Assembly: GCA_946629475.1 (NCBI GenBank)
Contig: CAMOXX010000050.1
Location: forward strand, 1-14,184
Reading direction: 5' to 3'
From: an uncultured Blautia sp.
Lineage (GTDB): Bacteria; Bacillota; Clostridia; Lachnospirales; Lachnospiraceae
DNA: 14,184 bases
Below are positions 1-6,646 of the stretch, in pieces; the stretch's first letter is position 1, and each line of letters begins with the position of its first letter. The translations under genes and the position numbers were made by a program. The notes below the pieces were generated by a model. The model did not search any database, was not told the origin of the DNA, and was given only the letters and a program-made list of their open reading frames with translations.

Positions 1-1
1 A

Positions 2-145
2 CAAGTATACTCCAAATTGGCCGTTCTTTCAACGGCGCTTTGCTGTTCCCCGCCCGCACCGCTCCGATTAAAGTTGACACAGGCACCGACCTGTGCAATA
101 ATGAAGTCGGAGATTACCGGGCTTATGAAAAGGAGGACTGTATGA
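2..145 (+). other. Possible 3' end of an upstream gene
   Basis: A reading frame open from the left edge ends at TGA 143-145 and overlaps the ATG of the next gene by four bases, the usual arrangement of coupled genes. The encoded tail (ending MKRRTV) has no recognisable motif, and its composition is not clearly protein-like, with several Cys and Pro residues in a row. The frame of the downstream gene is also open here, so only one of the two is likely to be translated. Low confidence. Confidence 0.25.
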
Positions 146-537
146 GACAGTACACCGAGGTCGATCTGAACACAGCCACCAGTACACAAAGCGAGGAAAA
201 CGGCAGCGAGGTTCAGCTTGCCACTGCATATATCATCTACATGATGGTCGGAAGCTTTTTCAAAAGCTGTCATGCGCAGAGCGAGCTTAGAATCAACAGT
301 CTCTATGTGCACTATTCCGAAATGCGTATCAACAGCCAGCTCTCGGTGGAACGCAGGGTGGAATGGGATTTTTCAGAACGTTTTTCGGAATATCTCCCCG
401 TTTTCAGCGAAAGCCGGTGCGAGGCTTCTGTCCATGAGGATGGCGACAAGCTTTGTATCGAGTTTAATACCGGCCTGGAAAGGCTGACTGCCATCATTGA
501 TACTGACGGGCAATATGAATTTTCGTTGGCTGAATAA
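142..537 (+). CDS. Hypothetical protein, 131 aa, unrecognised
   Basis: I do not recognise a family. The start at 142 is chosen because AGGAGG (131-136) sits five bases upstream. The frame stays open to the left edge, so a longer form beginning off the window, or at TTG 40, cannot be excluded. The protein looks soluble and mixed in character: a Ser/Thr/Glu-rich head, one moderately hydrophobic stretch (about residues 27-40, too short and polar for a sure membrane helix), then an acidic body with alternating hydrophobic residues suggesting beta strands. No signal peptide, catalytic motif or Cys cluster is seen. It is transcribed away from the window edge toward the minus-strand operon and ends just before a strong terminator. 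An upstream reading frame on the same strand ends in TGA at 143-145, overlapping this start by ATGA, so it may be the last gene of a unit that begins outside the window. Confidence is for being a real gene. Confidence 0.6.
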   Translation: MRQYTEVDLNTATSTQSEENGSEVQLATAYIIYMMVGSFFKSCHAQSELRINSLYVHYSEMRINSQLSVERRVEWDFSERFSEYLPVFSESRCEASVHEDGDKLCIEFNTGLERLTAIIDTDGQYEFSLAE

Positions 538-543
538 ATCAGC

Positions 544-583
544 GCATATAAAAAAGAGACCTTATGGTCTCTTTTTTATATGC
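544..583. terminator. Bidirectional intrinsic terminator, perfect 18-bp stem
   Basis: Left arm 544-561 and right arm 566-583 are exact reverse complements, with a TTAT loop. The outer half of the stem is A/T rich, with six A on one arm and six T on the other, so each strand's RNA has a GC-containing stem core (AGAGACC/GGTCTCT) followed by a U run. It lies between the convergent ends of the rightward gene (stop at 537) and the long leftward operon (last stop at 595), so it most likely terminates both. Confidence 0.93.
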
Positions 584-594
584 TCCCGCACGCG

Positions 595-1281
595 TCATTC
601 CTCTTCTTTCGGCACTTCTGTCAGGACTCCTTTTTCCATCCGGTACACCCGGTCGGCATAGGCGGCTGCCTCCGTCTCGTGCGTAACGAGCAGAACAGCC
701 TTTCCGCTGTCCGCGCACTCCCGGAGCAGACCCAGGACAATCCGGGTGTTCTCATCATCCAGGTCACTGGTGGGTTCATCCGCCAGAATAATCCCGGGAT
801 CGCGGATCAGAGCCCTGGCGATGGCCAGACGGCGCATTTCGCCTCCGGAAAGCTCCGACGGATAGACATTCTTCAGATCCAGAATGTCGACTTTTCGCAG
901 GAGCTCCTCCGCCTGCTGTTCCCTCCCCGAAATTCCGTACATCTCACAGGGGAGCAGTACATTTTCCAGTACCGTCAGGCTCTTCAGCCCGGTCTGTCCC
1001 TGCGGAACGACTCCGATCGCCTCATTCCGGAATTTCGAACGCTCCATATCTTCCATCGCATAAAGATCGGTATCTCCCGCGAAAATCTTCCCCGATGTCG
1101 GGGCGAGCAATCCTGCAAACAGGTTCAGCAGGGTCCTCTTTCCGCTGCCGCTCCGGCCGATCACCTCGGTGAGCGTGCCGCTTTCCAGGGAAAGGTTCGT
1201 CTCATGAAGAGCGGTAAAAACGTTTGTCCCTTTTCCCTGCCTGAAATACTGCCGGGTCGCATTTTCTGCCCGAAGAATCAT
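595..1281 (-). CDS. ABC transporter ATPase (MacB/LolD-like), variant Walker A
   Basis: This is a 228-aa cytoplasmic ABC ATPase of the MacB/LolD/FtsE type, which powers FtsX-like permeases that usually act mechanically on extracytoplasmic substrates. Motifs seen: Walker A GRSGSGKRT (42-50), Q-loop Gln94, signature LSGGE (144-148), Walker B ILADE (165-169), D-loop SDLD and switch His201. The residue after the Walker A Lys is Arg49; the family has Ser/Thr there, which binds the nucleotide Mg ion. Thr50 follows directly. Everything else looks functional. The start at 1281 is preferred over ATG 1290 because the GGGAGG site ends directly at the latter but lies nine bases before the former. It then begins one base after the permease stop, so the two are coupled partners. 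It is the last gene of the operon. It could be an active enzyme with unusual Mg coordination, or an impaired one. Confidence 0.92.
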   Translation of the reverse strand: MILRAENATRQYFRQGKGTNVFTALHETNLSLESGTLTEVIGRSGSGKRTLLNLFAGLLAPTSGKIFAGDTDLYAMEDMERSKFRNEAIGVVPQGQTGLKSLTVLENVLLPCEMYGISGREQQAEELLRKVDILDLKNVYPSELSGGEMRRLAIARALIRDPGIILADEPTSDLDDENTRIVLGLLRECADSGKAVLLVTHETEAAAYADRVYRMEKGVLTEVPKEEE

Positions 1282-1282
1282 A

Positions 1283-2488
1283 TCAAACATCCTCCCTCAA
1301 AATCATTCCGGTTTCGGCCTTTGTGATCCTGCGGGCCGATACAGCGCCGGTCAGCGCTCCGGCAGCGGCAGACAGCACTACGGAACCCGCCGCAAGCAGA
1401 AGAATAACAGGCATCGAAGGAAGCAGCATCGGAAGGTTCAGGGATCTCTGTATGGTTCCAAGAAACGGAAAGAGGATCAGCGCCGCAAAAAGGACGCCTG
1501 TGACAGCTCCTGCTATGCTTGTGATCCCTGATTCCGCGAGGAGAAGCCCCGACAGCATCTTCCGGGATGCCCCCATCACCCGCAGCACGGCAAACTCCTT
1601 CTTTCTCTCATTCACGATCATCGCAAAAGCCACGATCAATATGACGATCGAAAGAATCCAGATCATGATGGTCAGCAGTCCGATCACTCTGGATACGCTT
1701 GTAAGCCCTGAAGCGATATCCGAGACCATTGATTTTGCCTTTTCGGCTTCCACCCGGCGGATATGAATATTCAGATCTCCTGTCACCTGGTCAATGTCAT
1801 AGCCGTCCTGCACCTTGATCATGACAGCAGAAACGGCATGTTCAAAGGGCACATCCGAAAAATAATCAAAGCCCATAAGCACAGAATTCTCCATCATCTG
1901 ACGGATCGTATTCATATTGGCATAGACTGCATTGTCAAGGCCGGTCCCGGTTCTCTCGAGCTGCCCTGCCACATTGTACTCCTGGTTGTAAAAGGTCAGT
2001 ATTCTGCTGGAAGGCACCTCGATATTGCACCCGACGATCAGGTCGCCGTCCCCCACCTCTCCGCGGTAGCTTTTGCTGATCCACGGCTTAATGGTAAAAT
2101 CCGTCTCCGGGTCAAATCCGATGATCTGCACCGAAACGCTGCAGCATCCTGCCGAGGCCGAAGCCAGGTAGAATTGGGGCGTGGCAATCTCCACCCCCTC
2201 CGTATTCCGCGCTTTTTCCAGGGCAGAATCATTCATATAAAAATAGCCCGGTATTCCCTGAAGCAGGATGGATTCGATGCTTCCATGGCTCCTCGCCTCC
2301 TTCGGAACAATAATAATGTCTGCTCCGAGACGCGATTCGTAGCTGTCCAGCCCGTTCTGAAGGCTCATGACAATCAGGGAGCCGCCAAAAACGGACAAGG
2401 CCAGAAAAGCGGACAGCAGAATCAGTGCCGCCGTCCTTCCGGGCTTTCGCTTCAGGTTTTTTAATGCAAGTTTTCTGGTAAATTTCAT
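1283..2488 (-). CDS. MacB/FtsX-type ABC transporter permease
   Basis: A 401-aa membrane protein with FtsX/MacB topology: one N-terminal helix (about 19-43), a large extracytoplasmic domain (about 44-265), then three C-terminal helices (about 268-292, 319-343, 358-384). The cytoplasmic loop NERKKEFAVLRVMGASRKML (293-312) is the FtsX-domain coupling region. An adjacent Cys pair sits at 115-116 in the outer domain. I choose ATG 2488 (MKFTRKLALKNLKRKPGRTA) because the basic start followed by the first helix is typical of the family and GGAAG lies upstream; ATG 2509 would add seven residues. The gene follows the iron-sulfur subunit gene by 78 bp and is coupled to the ATPase after it. The substrate is unknown; position in an iron/redox operon suggests a role with extracytoplasmic cofactors, lipoproteins or iron, which is inference. 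Confidence 0.92.
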   Translation of the reverse strand: MKFTRKLALKNLKRKPGRTAALILLSAFLALSVFGGSLIVMSLQNGLDSYESRLGADIIIVPKEARSHGSIESILLQGIPGYFYMNDSALEKARNTEGVEIATPQFYLASASAGCCSVSVQIIGFDPETDFTIKPWISKSYRGEVGDGDLIVGCNIEVPSSRILTFYNQEYNVAGQLERTGTGLDNAVYANMNTIRQMMENSVLMGFDYFSDVPFEHAVSAVMIKVQDGYDIDQVTGDLNIHIRRVEAEKAKSMVSDIASGLTSVSRVIGLLTIMIWILSIVILIVAFAMIVNERKKEFAVLRVMGASRKMLSGLLLAESGITSIAGAVTGVLFAALILFPFLGTIQRSLNLPMLLPSMPVILLLAAGSVVLSAAAGALTGAVSARRITKAETGMILREDV

Positions 2489-2532
2489 CTGTATCTCACT
2501 TCCACGCATGGTCTTTCGAGTGGGCGTTCAGA

Positions 2533-2545
2533 GACGCTTTGCGTC
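2533..2545 (-). other. Small hairpin between FrdB-like gene and third permease
   Basis: GACGC-TTT-GCGTC is a perfect 5-bp stem in the 78-bp gap between the iron-sulfur subunit and the last permease/ATPase pair. No U run follows on the minus strand, so it is not a terminator. It could be an RNA processing or stability element. No convincing promoter is seen in the gap, so I assume transcription reads through. Confidence 0.35.
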
Positions 2546-2566
2546 CTGCCCTCCTCATGAACAGTA

Positions 2567-3352
2567 CTATTTTTTCGCTGCTCTCCGATGCCATACAGCG
2601 GCGGCATTGCTCCGCACCAGCAGCCCTTCGATGTCGATTCCAGCCGGACAGATGTTCCTGCACGCGAGGGATTTTCCGCAGCCCTCGTAAATATGCCGGC
2701 GGTATTCCTCCTGGAATTCTCCTTTTCCTGTTTTTGAAAAGGTCAGGATCCGGGCCGAAGGAACCATGGCAGCCATCCCGAAAAAGCTGCTGTCCGGCAT
2801 AAAGTTCGGACAGACTTCAAGACAGCATCCGCACTGGATACATCTGGAGGCTTCATGGGCAGGCAGATTTTTCTTTTCGGAAGGCTCTGCGTTCTGCTGC
2901 AGCCACGCTGACATATCCTTCAGGTTGCGGAACATTACGCTCCTGTCGACCATGAGATCCGCGACAACCGGAAATTTGCGCAGCGGCTCCAGGCGGACCG
3001 GCTGTTTCAGTTCTGACAGAAAGGCGTCGCAGGCAAGCATCGGCCTGCCGCAGATTACCATCGCGCACGCACCGCATTTTTTCTGAAGGCAGCTTTTTTC
3101 CCAGCGGATCTCTTCGGCAGGATTTCCGTCAACATCCCTTAGGTTTTCCTGACTGTTAATCCCGGTGAGGGCCATCGCCACAGTATCGGAGCTGCTCTCC
3201 GGCGTATATAAAAAGCTCTGCCAGTACGGGGCATCGTCCGTGCTTTTTCTCCTCAGGATATCAATGCGGACGGGTTCCGCCTTTTCTGAAGGCCCTGTTT
3301 CCCGACGGGATTTTCTTCGATTTAAAATGGTGCTTTTCGGTACTCTGCCCAT
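2567..3352 (-). CDS. frdB: Fumarate reductase/succinate dehydrogenase-like iron-sulfur subunit
   Basis: A 261-aa cytoplasmic electron-transfer subunit that would link the flavoprotein to the membrane cytochrome b. It has the complete three-cluster Cys set of FrdB/SdhB: a plant-type 2Fe-2S site with Cys88, 93, 96 and 108 (spacing C-x4-C-x2-C-x11-C); C-x2-C-x2-C-x3-CP at Cys171, 174, 177 and 181; and C-x5-C-x3-CP at Cys225, 231 and 235. These fit one 4Fe-4S and one 3Fe-4S cluster. Length is close to the usual 230-260 aa. The start at 3352 is chosen because GGAG lies ten bases upstream and it begins 16 bp after the flavoprotein stop; the open frame runs further up to 3607, but that part overlaps the flavoprotein gene and looks non-native. 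A roughly 20-residue basic N-terminal extension precedes the ferredoxin fold. Order cytochrome-A-B matches the sdhCAB/frdCAB order of Bacillus and Wolinella. Confidence 0.93.
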   Translation of the reverse strand: MGRVPKSTILNRRKSRRETGPSEKAEPVRIDILRRKSTDDAPYWQSFLYTPESSSDTVAMALTGINSQENLRDVDGNPAEEIRWEKSCLQKKCGACAMVICGRPMLACDAFLSELKQPVRLEPLRKFPVVADLMVDRSVMFRNLKDMSAWLQQNAEPSEKKNLPAHEASRCIQCGCCLEVCPNFMPDSSFFGMAAMVPSARILTFSKTGKGEFQEEYRRHIYEGCGKSLACRNICPAGIDIEGLLVRSNAAAVWHRRAAKK

Positions 3353-3368
3353 AAACCGCTGTCTCCTG

Positions 3369-5057
3369 TCATCGCAGAGCGGGAATGTCTCTGAAACACA
3401 CCTCGACTCTGCCCTCTTTGTATTCTGATACTGTTGTTCTGCAGTAGATATCATCATTTCTTTCAGGAAAGTCTGTCCTGCTGTGAGCGCCGCGGCTCTC
3501 CTTCCTCTCCAGGGCGGACAGCAGCATCGCTCTCCCAACCATCGCGCGCCTCCTCTCCGGATGCGTCTCCGCGGCAGAGCCCAGCTTTTCCAGGCGCTCC
3601 AGAGCATGCATCAGTGTATTCTCATCCCGGTAAATTCCAAGACCTTCCGCAAGAATCTCCGTGAGCTTCTTTTCAAAGACAGGCCGGACTCTGGTCCATG
3701 CATGCAGCTCATTCGGGCTGAAGCTGTTTTTTCCGTCCTGTTCTGATATCTGTTTTTCCCTCGCATCCGAAGCCTCATCATCCAAATACTTCAGGGCATC
3801 TTCGCATGCGATATGACCTCCGTAGACCGCCGCCAGCATGGAGTTTCCGCCCAGACGGTTCGCTCCGTGGTACTGGCAGGCGCATTCCCCGGCCGCCCAC
3901 AAAAACGGCATGGAGGACCTGTGATGCTCATCCACCAGAATTCCGCCCATAAAAAAATGAATTCCCGGGCTGACCGGAACGGGATCCTCCGCGGGGTCCA
4001 GCTTCAGGTAATGGATAACTTCCTCCCGAAGATCCTTAAGCTTTCCTTCCCAGGTTTCCTTCTTCAGTCCCCGCATATCCAGATACACCTGATCCTCACA
4101 CGCAGGGTCATGGACAGCCAGAAACATTTCTCTCGAAACCACATCCCTCGGCATCAGGTTTTTCAGCTCCGGATATTTTTCTTCCATAAAATACCAGTCC
4201 CCGGAGCCATCTTTTTTCTTGATGAACAGGCGTCCGCCCTCTCCTCTGGCCGCTTCGCTGACCAGAAGCCGTTTTCCGCAGATCGCTGCCGTAGTAGGAT
4301 GGTACTGAAGCATTTCCAGATTGCCAAGCTGTACGCCCTGCTCAAAAAAGGCAGCTGTAAGATCTCCGGTGTTGGATGCCGATCCCGTTGTCATCCCCGA
4401 GAACAGCGCGTTCATTCCTCCTGTGCAGAGGATCAGCGGTCCCGTAAAGCGTACAAGCTCGCCGCTGCGGGTGTCTCTTGCCAGAAGCCCTTTCAGAATT
4501 CTCCTCTTTCCGGGATTATGGTTTTCGGCAGTGTACGGGATACTCCATGCTTCCGTACCGGAAGCATCCTGCTCCTCCGTCAGCGGCTCCAGAATCTCCA
4601 TGGAGCTGTACCGGTGAATCAGGCCCGCAGCCTCATACTTCCTGACTTCATCAATGAGGGCATTCATCACGGCCTTCCCCGTGCTGCTGAAAGCATAGGC
4701 CGTCCTTCTCTTTTTCTGCCCTCCGAAAGGCCGAAGAAGCAGATCGTCCCCCTTCATCTGAAACGGGACTCCGAGGGACCACAGCCTCCGTATGATATCC
4801 GGGGCCGCATCCGTCAGCCCCTTTACCGCGTTTGGGTCCGCAAGAAAGACTCCGCCCTTCATCGTATCTTCATAATGAAAACAGGGAGCGTCATCCTCCC
4901 CCATCGTGTTCAGCGCGGCATTCATACCGCCCTCCGCCAGCACCGACTGGGCCCTCTCGGAAGGCTGTACGGAAAGAAGGACACACTCTGCGCCGTGTTC
5001 CGCACATGTCAGCGCCGCCGAAAGCCCGGCAAGTCCCGCTCCTGCGATCGTGATCAT
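3369..5057 (-). CDS. frdA: FrdA/SdhA-like flavoprotein, likely non-covalent FAD
   Basis: A 562-aa FAD enzyme of the fumarate reductase/succinate dehydrogenase/L-aspartate oxidase superfamily. Seen: dinucleotide-binding GAGLAG (6-11), RAQSVLAEGG (35-44), YHPT with His253, GEGGR (272-276), PRDVVSR with the presumed catalytic Arg304, GIHFFMGG with His367, and HGANRLGGNS (397-406). These match the dicarboxylate-binding and proton-delivery residues of FrdA. The His that carries covalent FAD in FrdA/SdhA (RSHT) is Gln37 here, so FAD is probably bound non-covalently. No Tat or Sec signal is present, so it works in the cytoplasm. ATG 5057 is preferred over 5072 because GGAGG lies eight bases upstream, within the end of the cytochrome gene, whose stop is two bases away. 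Fumarate reduction is the best guess; L-aspartate oxidase is unlikely because of the neighbouring B and cytochrome subunits. Confidence 0.92.
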   Translation of the reverse strand: MITIAGAGLAGLSAALTCAEHGAECVLLSVQPSERAQSVLAEGGMNAALNTMGEDDAPCFHYEDTMKGGVFLADPNAVKGLTDAAPDIIRRLWSLGVPFQMKGDDLLLRPFGGQKKRRTAYAFSSTGKAVMNALIDEVRKYEAAGLIHRYSSMEILEPLTEEQDASGTEAWSIPYTAENHNPGKRRILKGLLARDTRSGELVRFTGPLILCTGGMNALFSGMTTGSASNTGDLTAAFFEQGVQLGNLEMLQYHPTTAAICGKRLLVSEAARGEGGRLFIKKKDGSGDWYFMEEKYPELKNLMPRDVVSREMFLAVHDPACEDQVYLDMRGLKKETWEGKLKDLREEVIHYLKLDPAEDPVPVSPGIHFFMGGILVDEHHRSSMPFLWAAGECACQYHGANRLGGNSMLAAVYGGHIACEDALKYLDDEASDAREKQISEQDGKNSFSPNELHAWTRVRPVFEKKLTEILAEGLGIYRDENTLMHALERLEKLGSAAETHPERRRAMVGRAMLLSALERKESRGAHSRTDFPERNDDIYCRTTVSEYKEGRVEVCFRDIPALR

Positions 5058-5059
5058 CC

Positions 5060-5623
5060 TTACAACCTCCACCTGAGATAATAGACGGCAAATCCTCCAG
5101 CCATAAACAGGAGCAGCACCGATACCACAAACAGAATATCAAATGCCCTCTCCCGAAGCCGCTTCACCCCGAAGGAGATCAGAAGAGGCTTTACATTGCT
5201 GATAATATGCACGGCCAGGCTGAGCACCAGAAGGATCTGCAGCGCAAGCCGGAAGCTGTTAAACGGAAGCAGTCTTGTCTGCCCATCTACCGCCGTCGTA
5301 AACGAGGACATGTGAAAGAACATAAAAACCATCACGGAGAGACCGCTGATCCTTCTGGCCCAGAACAGCCGGTTTTCTTTAAAATAAGCCGTGCCGGTTT
5401 TTCTCTGTACCTTCAGAGAATCCATCGTATACTTCACGCCGATAATCACATGAACCAGAATCAGTGCAGCCATGATTCTGGCAATTCTCTTATGGCCTGT
5501 GCCTCCTGCTCCGAGCATCTGGAACGCGCCAAGCACGCCATGTACGGCAAAAAGCAGCATGATCAGGGCGGTGACAACCGCGTTCAGTTTTCGCAGGCTG
5601 AACCTTCCGGGTTTTCTCTTCAT
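5060..5623 (-). CDS. Cytochrome b-like membrane anchor subunit (FrdC/SdhC-like)
   Basis: A 187-aa protein with five predicted membrane helices (about 13-37, 46-70, 87-108, 123-150, 157-183). Four of them carry a His inside or at the edge of the helix: His28, His58, His104 and His139. That is the number needed to bind two hemes, as in the diheme cytochrome b of type B succinate:quinone oxidoreductases; His44 lies in the first loop. Position directly before the A and B subunits supports the role of membrane anchor and electron exit/entry site. The start ATG 5623 overlaps the previous gene's stop by ATGA, with GGAG eight bases upstream. Family membership rests on helices, His pattern and context rather than on a clear sequence signature; it could instead belong to another small cytochrome b family. 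The partner on the membrane side may be a quinone or the FMN lipoprotein. Confidence 0.72.
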   Translation of the reverse strand: MKRKPGRFSLRKLNAVVTALIMLLFAVHGVLGAFQMLGAGGTGHKRIARIMAALILVHVIIGVKYTMDSLKVQRKTGTAYFKENRLFWARRISGLSVMVFMFFHMSSFTTAVDGQTRLLPFNSFRLALQILLVLSLAVHIISNVKPLLISFGVKRLRERAFDILFVVSVLLLFMAGGFAVYYLRWRL

Positions 5624-6117
5624 GATCCGATCTCCAAAAAGCTGACGTCGGGGTTGCTGTGTACGGTCTCCAGATGGCAGGCATCCGCCATCTCCTTTGA
5701 AAACACCATTACATCAAACGTCCCCCACTGGGCTTTTGACGCAGCGATCAGCGCGTTTTCCGGCTTCATCGTCATCTGATTCTCGGCAAGCCTCGCCTGA
5801 TACCTTTCTGCCATCTGCTGCCCGTTTACATCTCCTTCCGCGGTAATGCAGGTAAGGTCTTCAAATATCACCCCTACCGGCTCCTCCATGAAAAAGCTTG
5901 TCCACTCATCGAGGGTATCCTCATGAAGAGAACGGTTGAGCAGGACAATGTACTCTCCGGACGGCTGATCAGGTATTTCCAGTGTCGCTCCGGATACCGC
6001 ATCGGGGGCATCGCTGAACCAGATGGCCTTAAGGCGCCCCGCGTAAAAAATCGCAGGAATTCCAAGAAAAATAAAGAGGGAAGAAAGAATGATTCCGAAA
6101 TGAACAATCCGCCGCAT
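5620..6117 (-). CDS. Membrane-anchored protein of unknown function with DAVSGAT motif
   Basis: A 165-aa protein I do not recognise. One N-terminal helix (about 5-27) with a basic start makes it a single-pass anchor or uncleaved signal, leaving about 135 residues outside the membrane. Just after the helix is DAVSGAT (39-45), which fits the D-x-x-[ST]-G-A-[ST] motif where ApbE transferases attach FMN in FMN_bind proteins such as RnfG. The rest does not look like an FMN_bind domain: acidic, a mixed alpha/beta pattern, and only two Cys (90, 147). ATG 6117 is chosen because GGGGGG lies about seven bases upstream; the TTG at 6138 would add seven residues lying over that site. It sits 27 bp after the FMN lipoprotein gene and overlaps the cytochrome b gene by 4 bp, so it probably belongs to the same electron-transfer module. 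Confidence 0.85.
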   Translation of the reverse strand: MRRIVHFGIILSSLFIFLGIPAIFYAGRLKAIWFSDAPDAVSGATLEIPDQPSGEYIVLLNRSLHEDTLDEWTSFFMEEPVGVIFEDLTCITAEGDVNGQQMAERYQARLAENQMTMKPENALIAASKAQWGTFDVMVFSKEMADACHLETVHSNPDVSFLEIGS

Positions 6118-6144
6118 CTTCCTTCCCCCCTTCTTCAAAAAAGA

Positions 6145-6588
6145 TTATTTTCCCTGCGCCTGGTCAAGCGCGTTGTTTACCGCTTCCTGGAACTCCTTGT
6201 AGGATATGGAAGCACCGGTGATGCAGTCTACATCCGCCAGGTTGCCGACCTCGACAAGCCTCTCCGCGTATTTGCTGCTGGCCTGAACTGCCCTCTGAGC
6301 CTTGTTGTAGAAATCCTGGTTCGCGATCTCACCGTCCTGTTTTCCGTATTCACTGTCCTTCAGTTTTCCATCGGGTTCATAGGTAGTAAATTCCGCATCC
6401 GTGATTTTACCGCCGGAGAGTGTCAGGGAGACAACGCCGTAGCCGGCGCCGCTTCCATCTTCCTCTTCTCCCTCAAAGACACTGCTCTTTCCTTCGTATG
6501 TTCCGTCTTTATAATCCGCTTTTCCGCCGCACCCGGCAAACCCGGCAGCGAGGATAAAAGCAGAAAGAATTAATGCTGTACGTCTCAT
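6145..6588 (-). CDS. FMN-binding domain lipoprotein
   Basis: A 147-aa exported lipoprotein. The signal ends in FAGC, giving lipidated Cys20. The body has the FMN_bind pattern: a strand region GYGVVSLTLSGGKITDAEF (about 49-67), a helix with Tyr/Lys/Ala (about 92-112), then the flavinylation-type motif DCITGAS (121-127) and a closing helix (about 129-144). In this family ApbE attaches FMN to the last Ser/Thr, here Ser127, making a one- or two-electron carrier outside the membrane. ATG 6588 is chosen because the signal peptide begins there with GGTGGG just upstream; longer upstream forms overlap the ATPase gene. It lies between the iron ABC genes and the cytochrome/flavoprotein genes, suggesting it connects them. 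No ApbE gene is in the window. The Ser in place of the commoner Thr at the attachment site is a mild variation. Confidence 0.9.
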   Translation of the reverse strand: MRRTALILSAFILAAGFAGCGGKADYKDGTYEGKSSVFEGEEEDGSGAGYGVVSLTLSGGKITDAEFTTYEPDGKLKDSEYGKQDGEIANQDFYNKAQRAVQASSKYAERLVEVGNLADVDCITGASISYKEFQEAVNNALDQAQGK

Positions 6589-6646
6589 TTTCCCACCATC
6601 TGTATCTGTGCTGAACAGTACTCCTGTCTTATCTGTTTTGTACCTT

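Noticed and set aside
20..36. GCCGTT-CTTTC-AACGGC hairpin at the left edge
   Set aside because: It is short, has no following T run and lies within frames that may be coding, so no role can be supported.
580..1326. 248-codon open frame on the + strand
   Set aside because: It is antisense to the ABC ATPase and would start inside the terminator stem.
3353..3607. N-terminal extension of the FrdB-like protein
   Set aside because: It overlaps the FrdA-like gene by more than 200 bases, is Arg/Cys/Trp-rich and unlike the family; a start with a ribosome site exists at 3352.
3813..5081. 422-codon open frame on the + strand
   Set aside because: It is antisense to the FrdA-like gene, whose FAD and active-site motifs are intact. 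No ribosome site or domain supports it.
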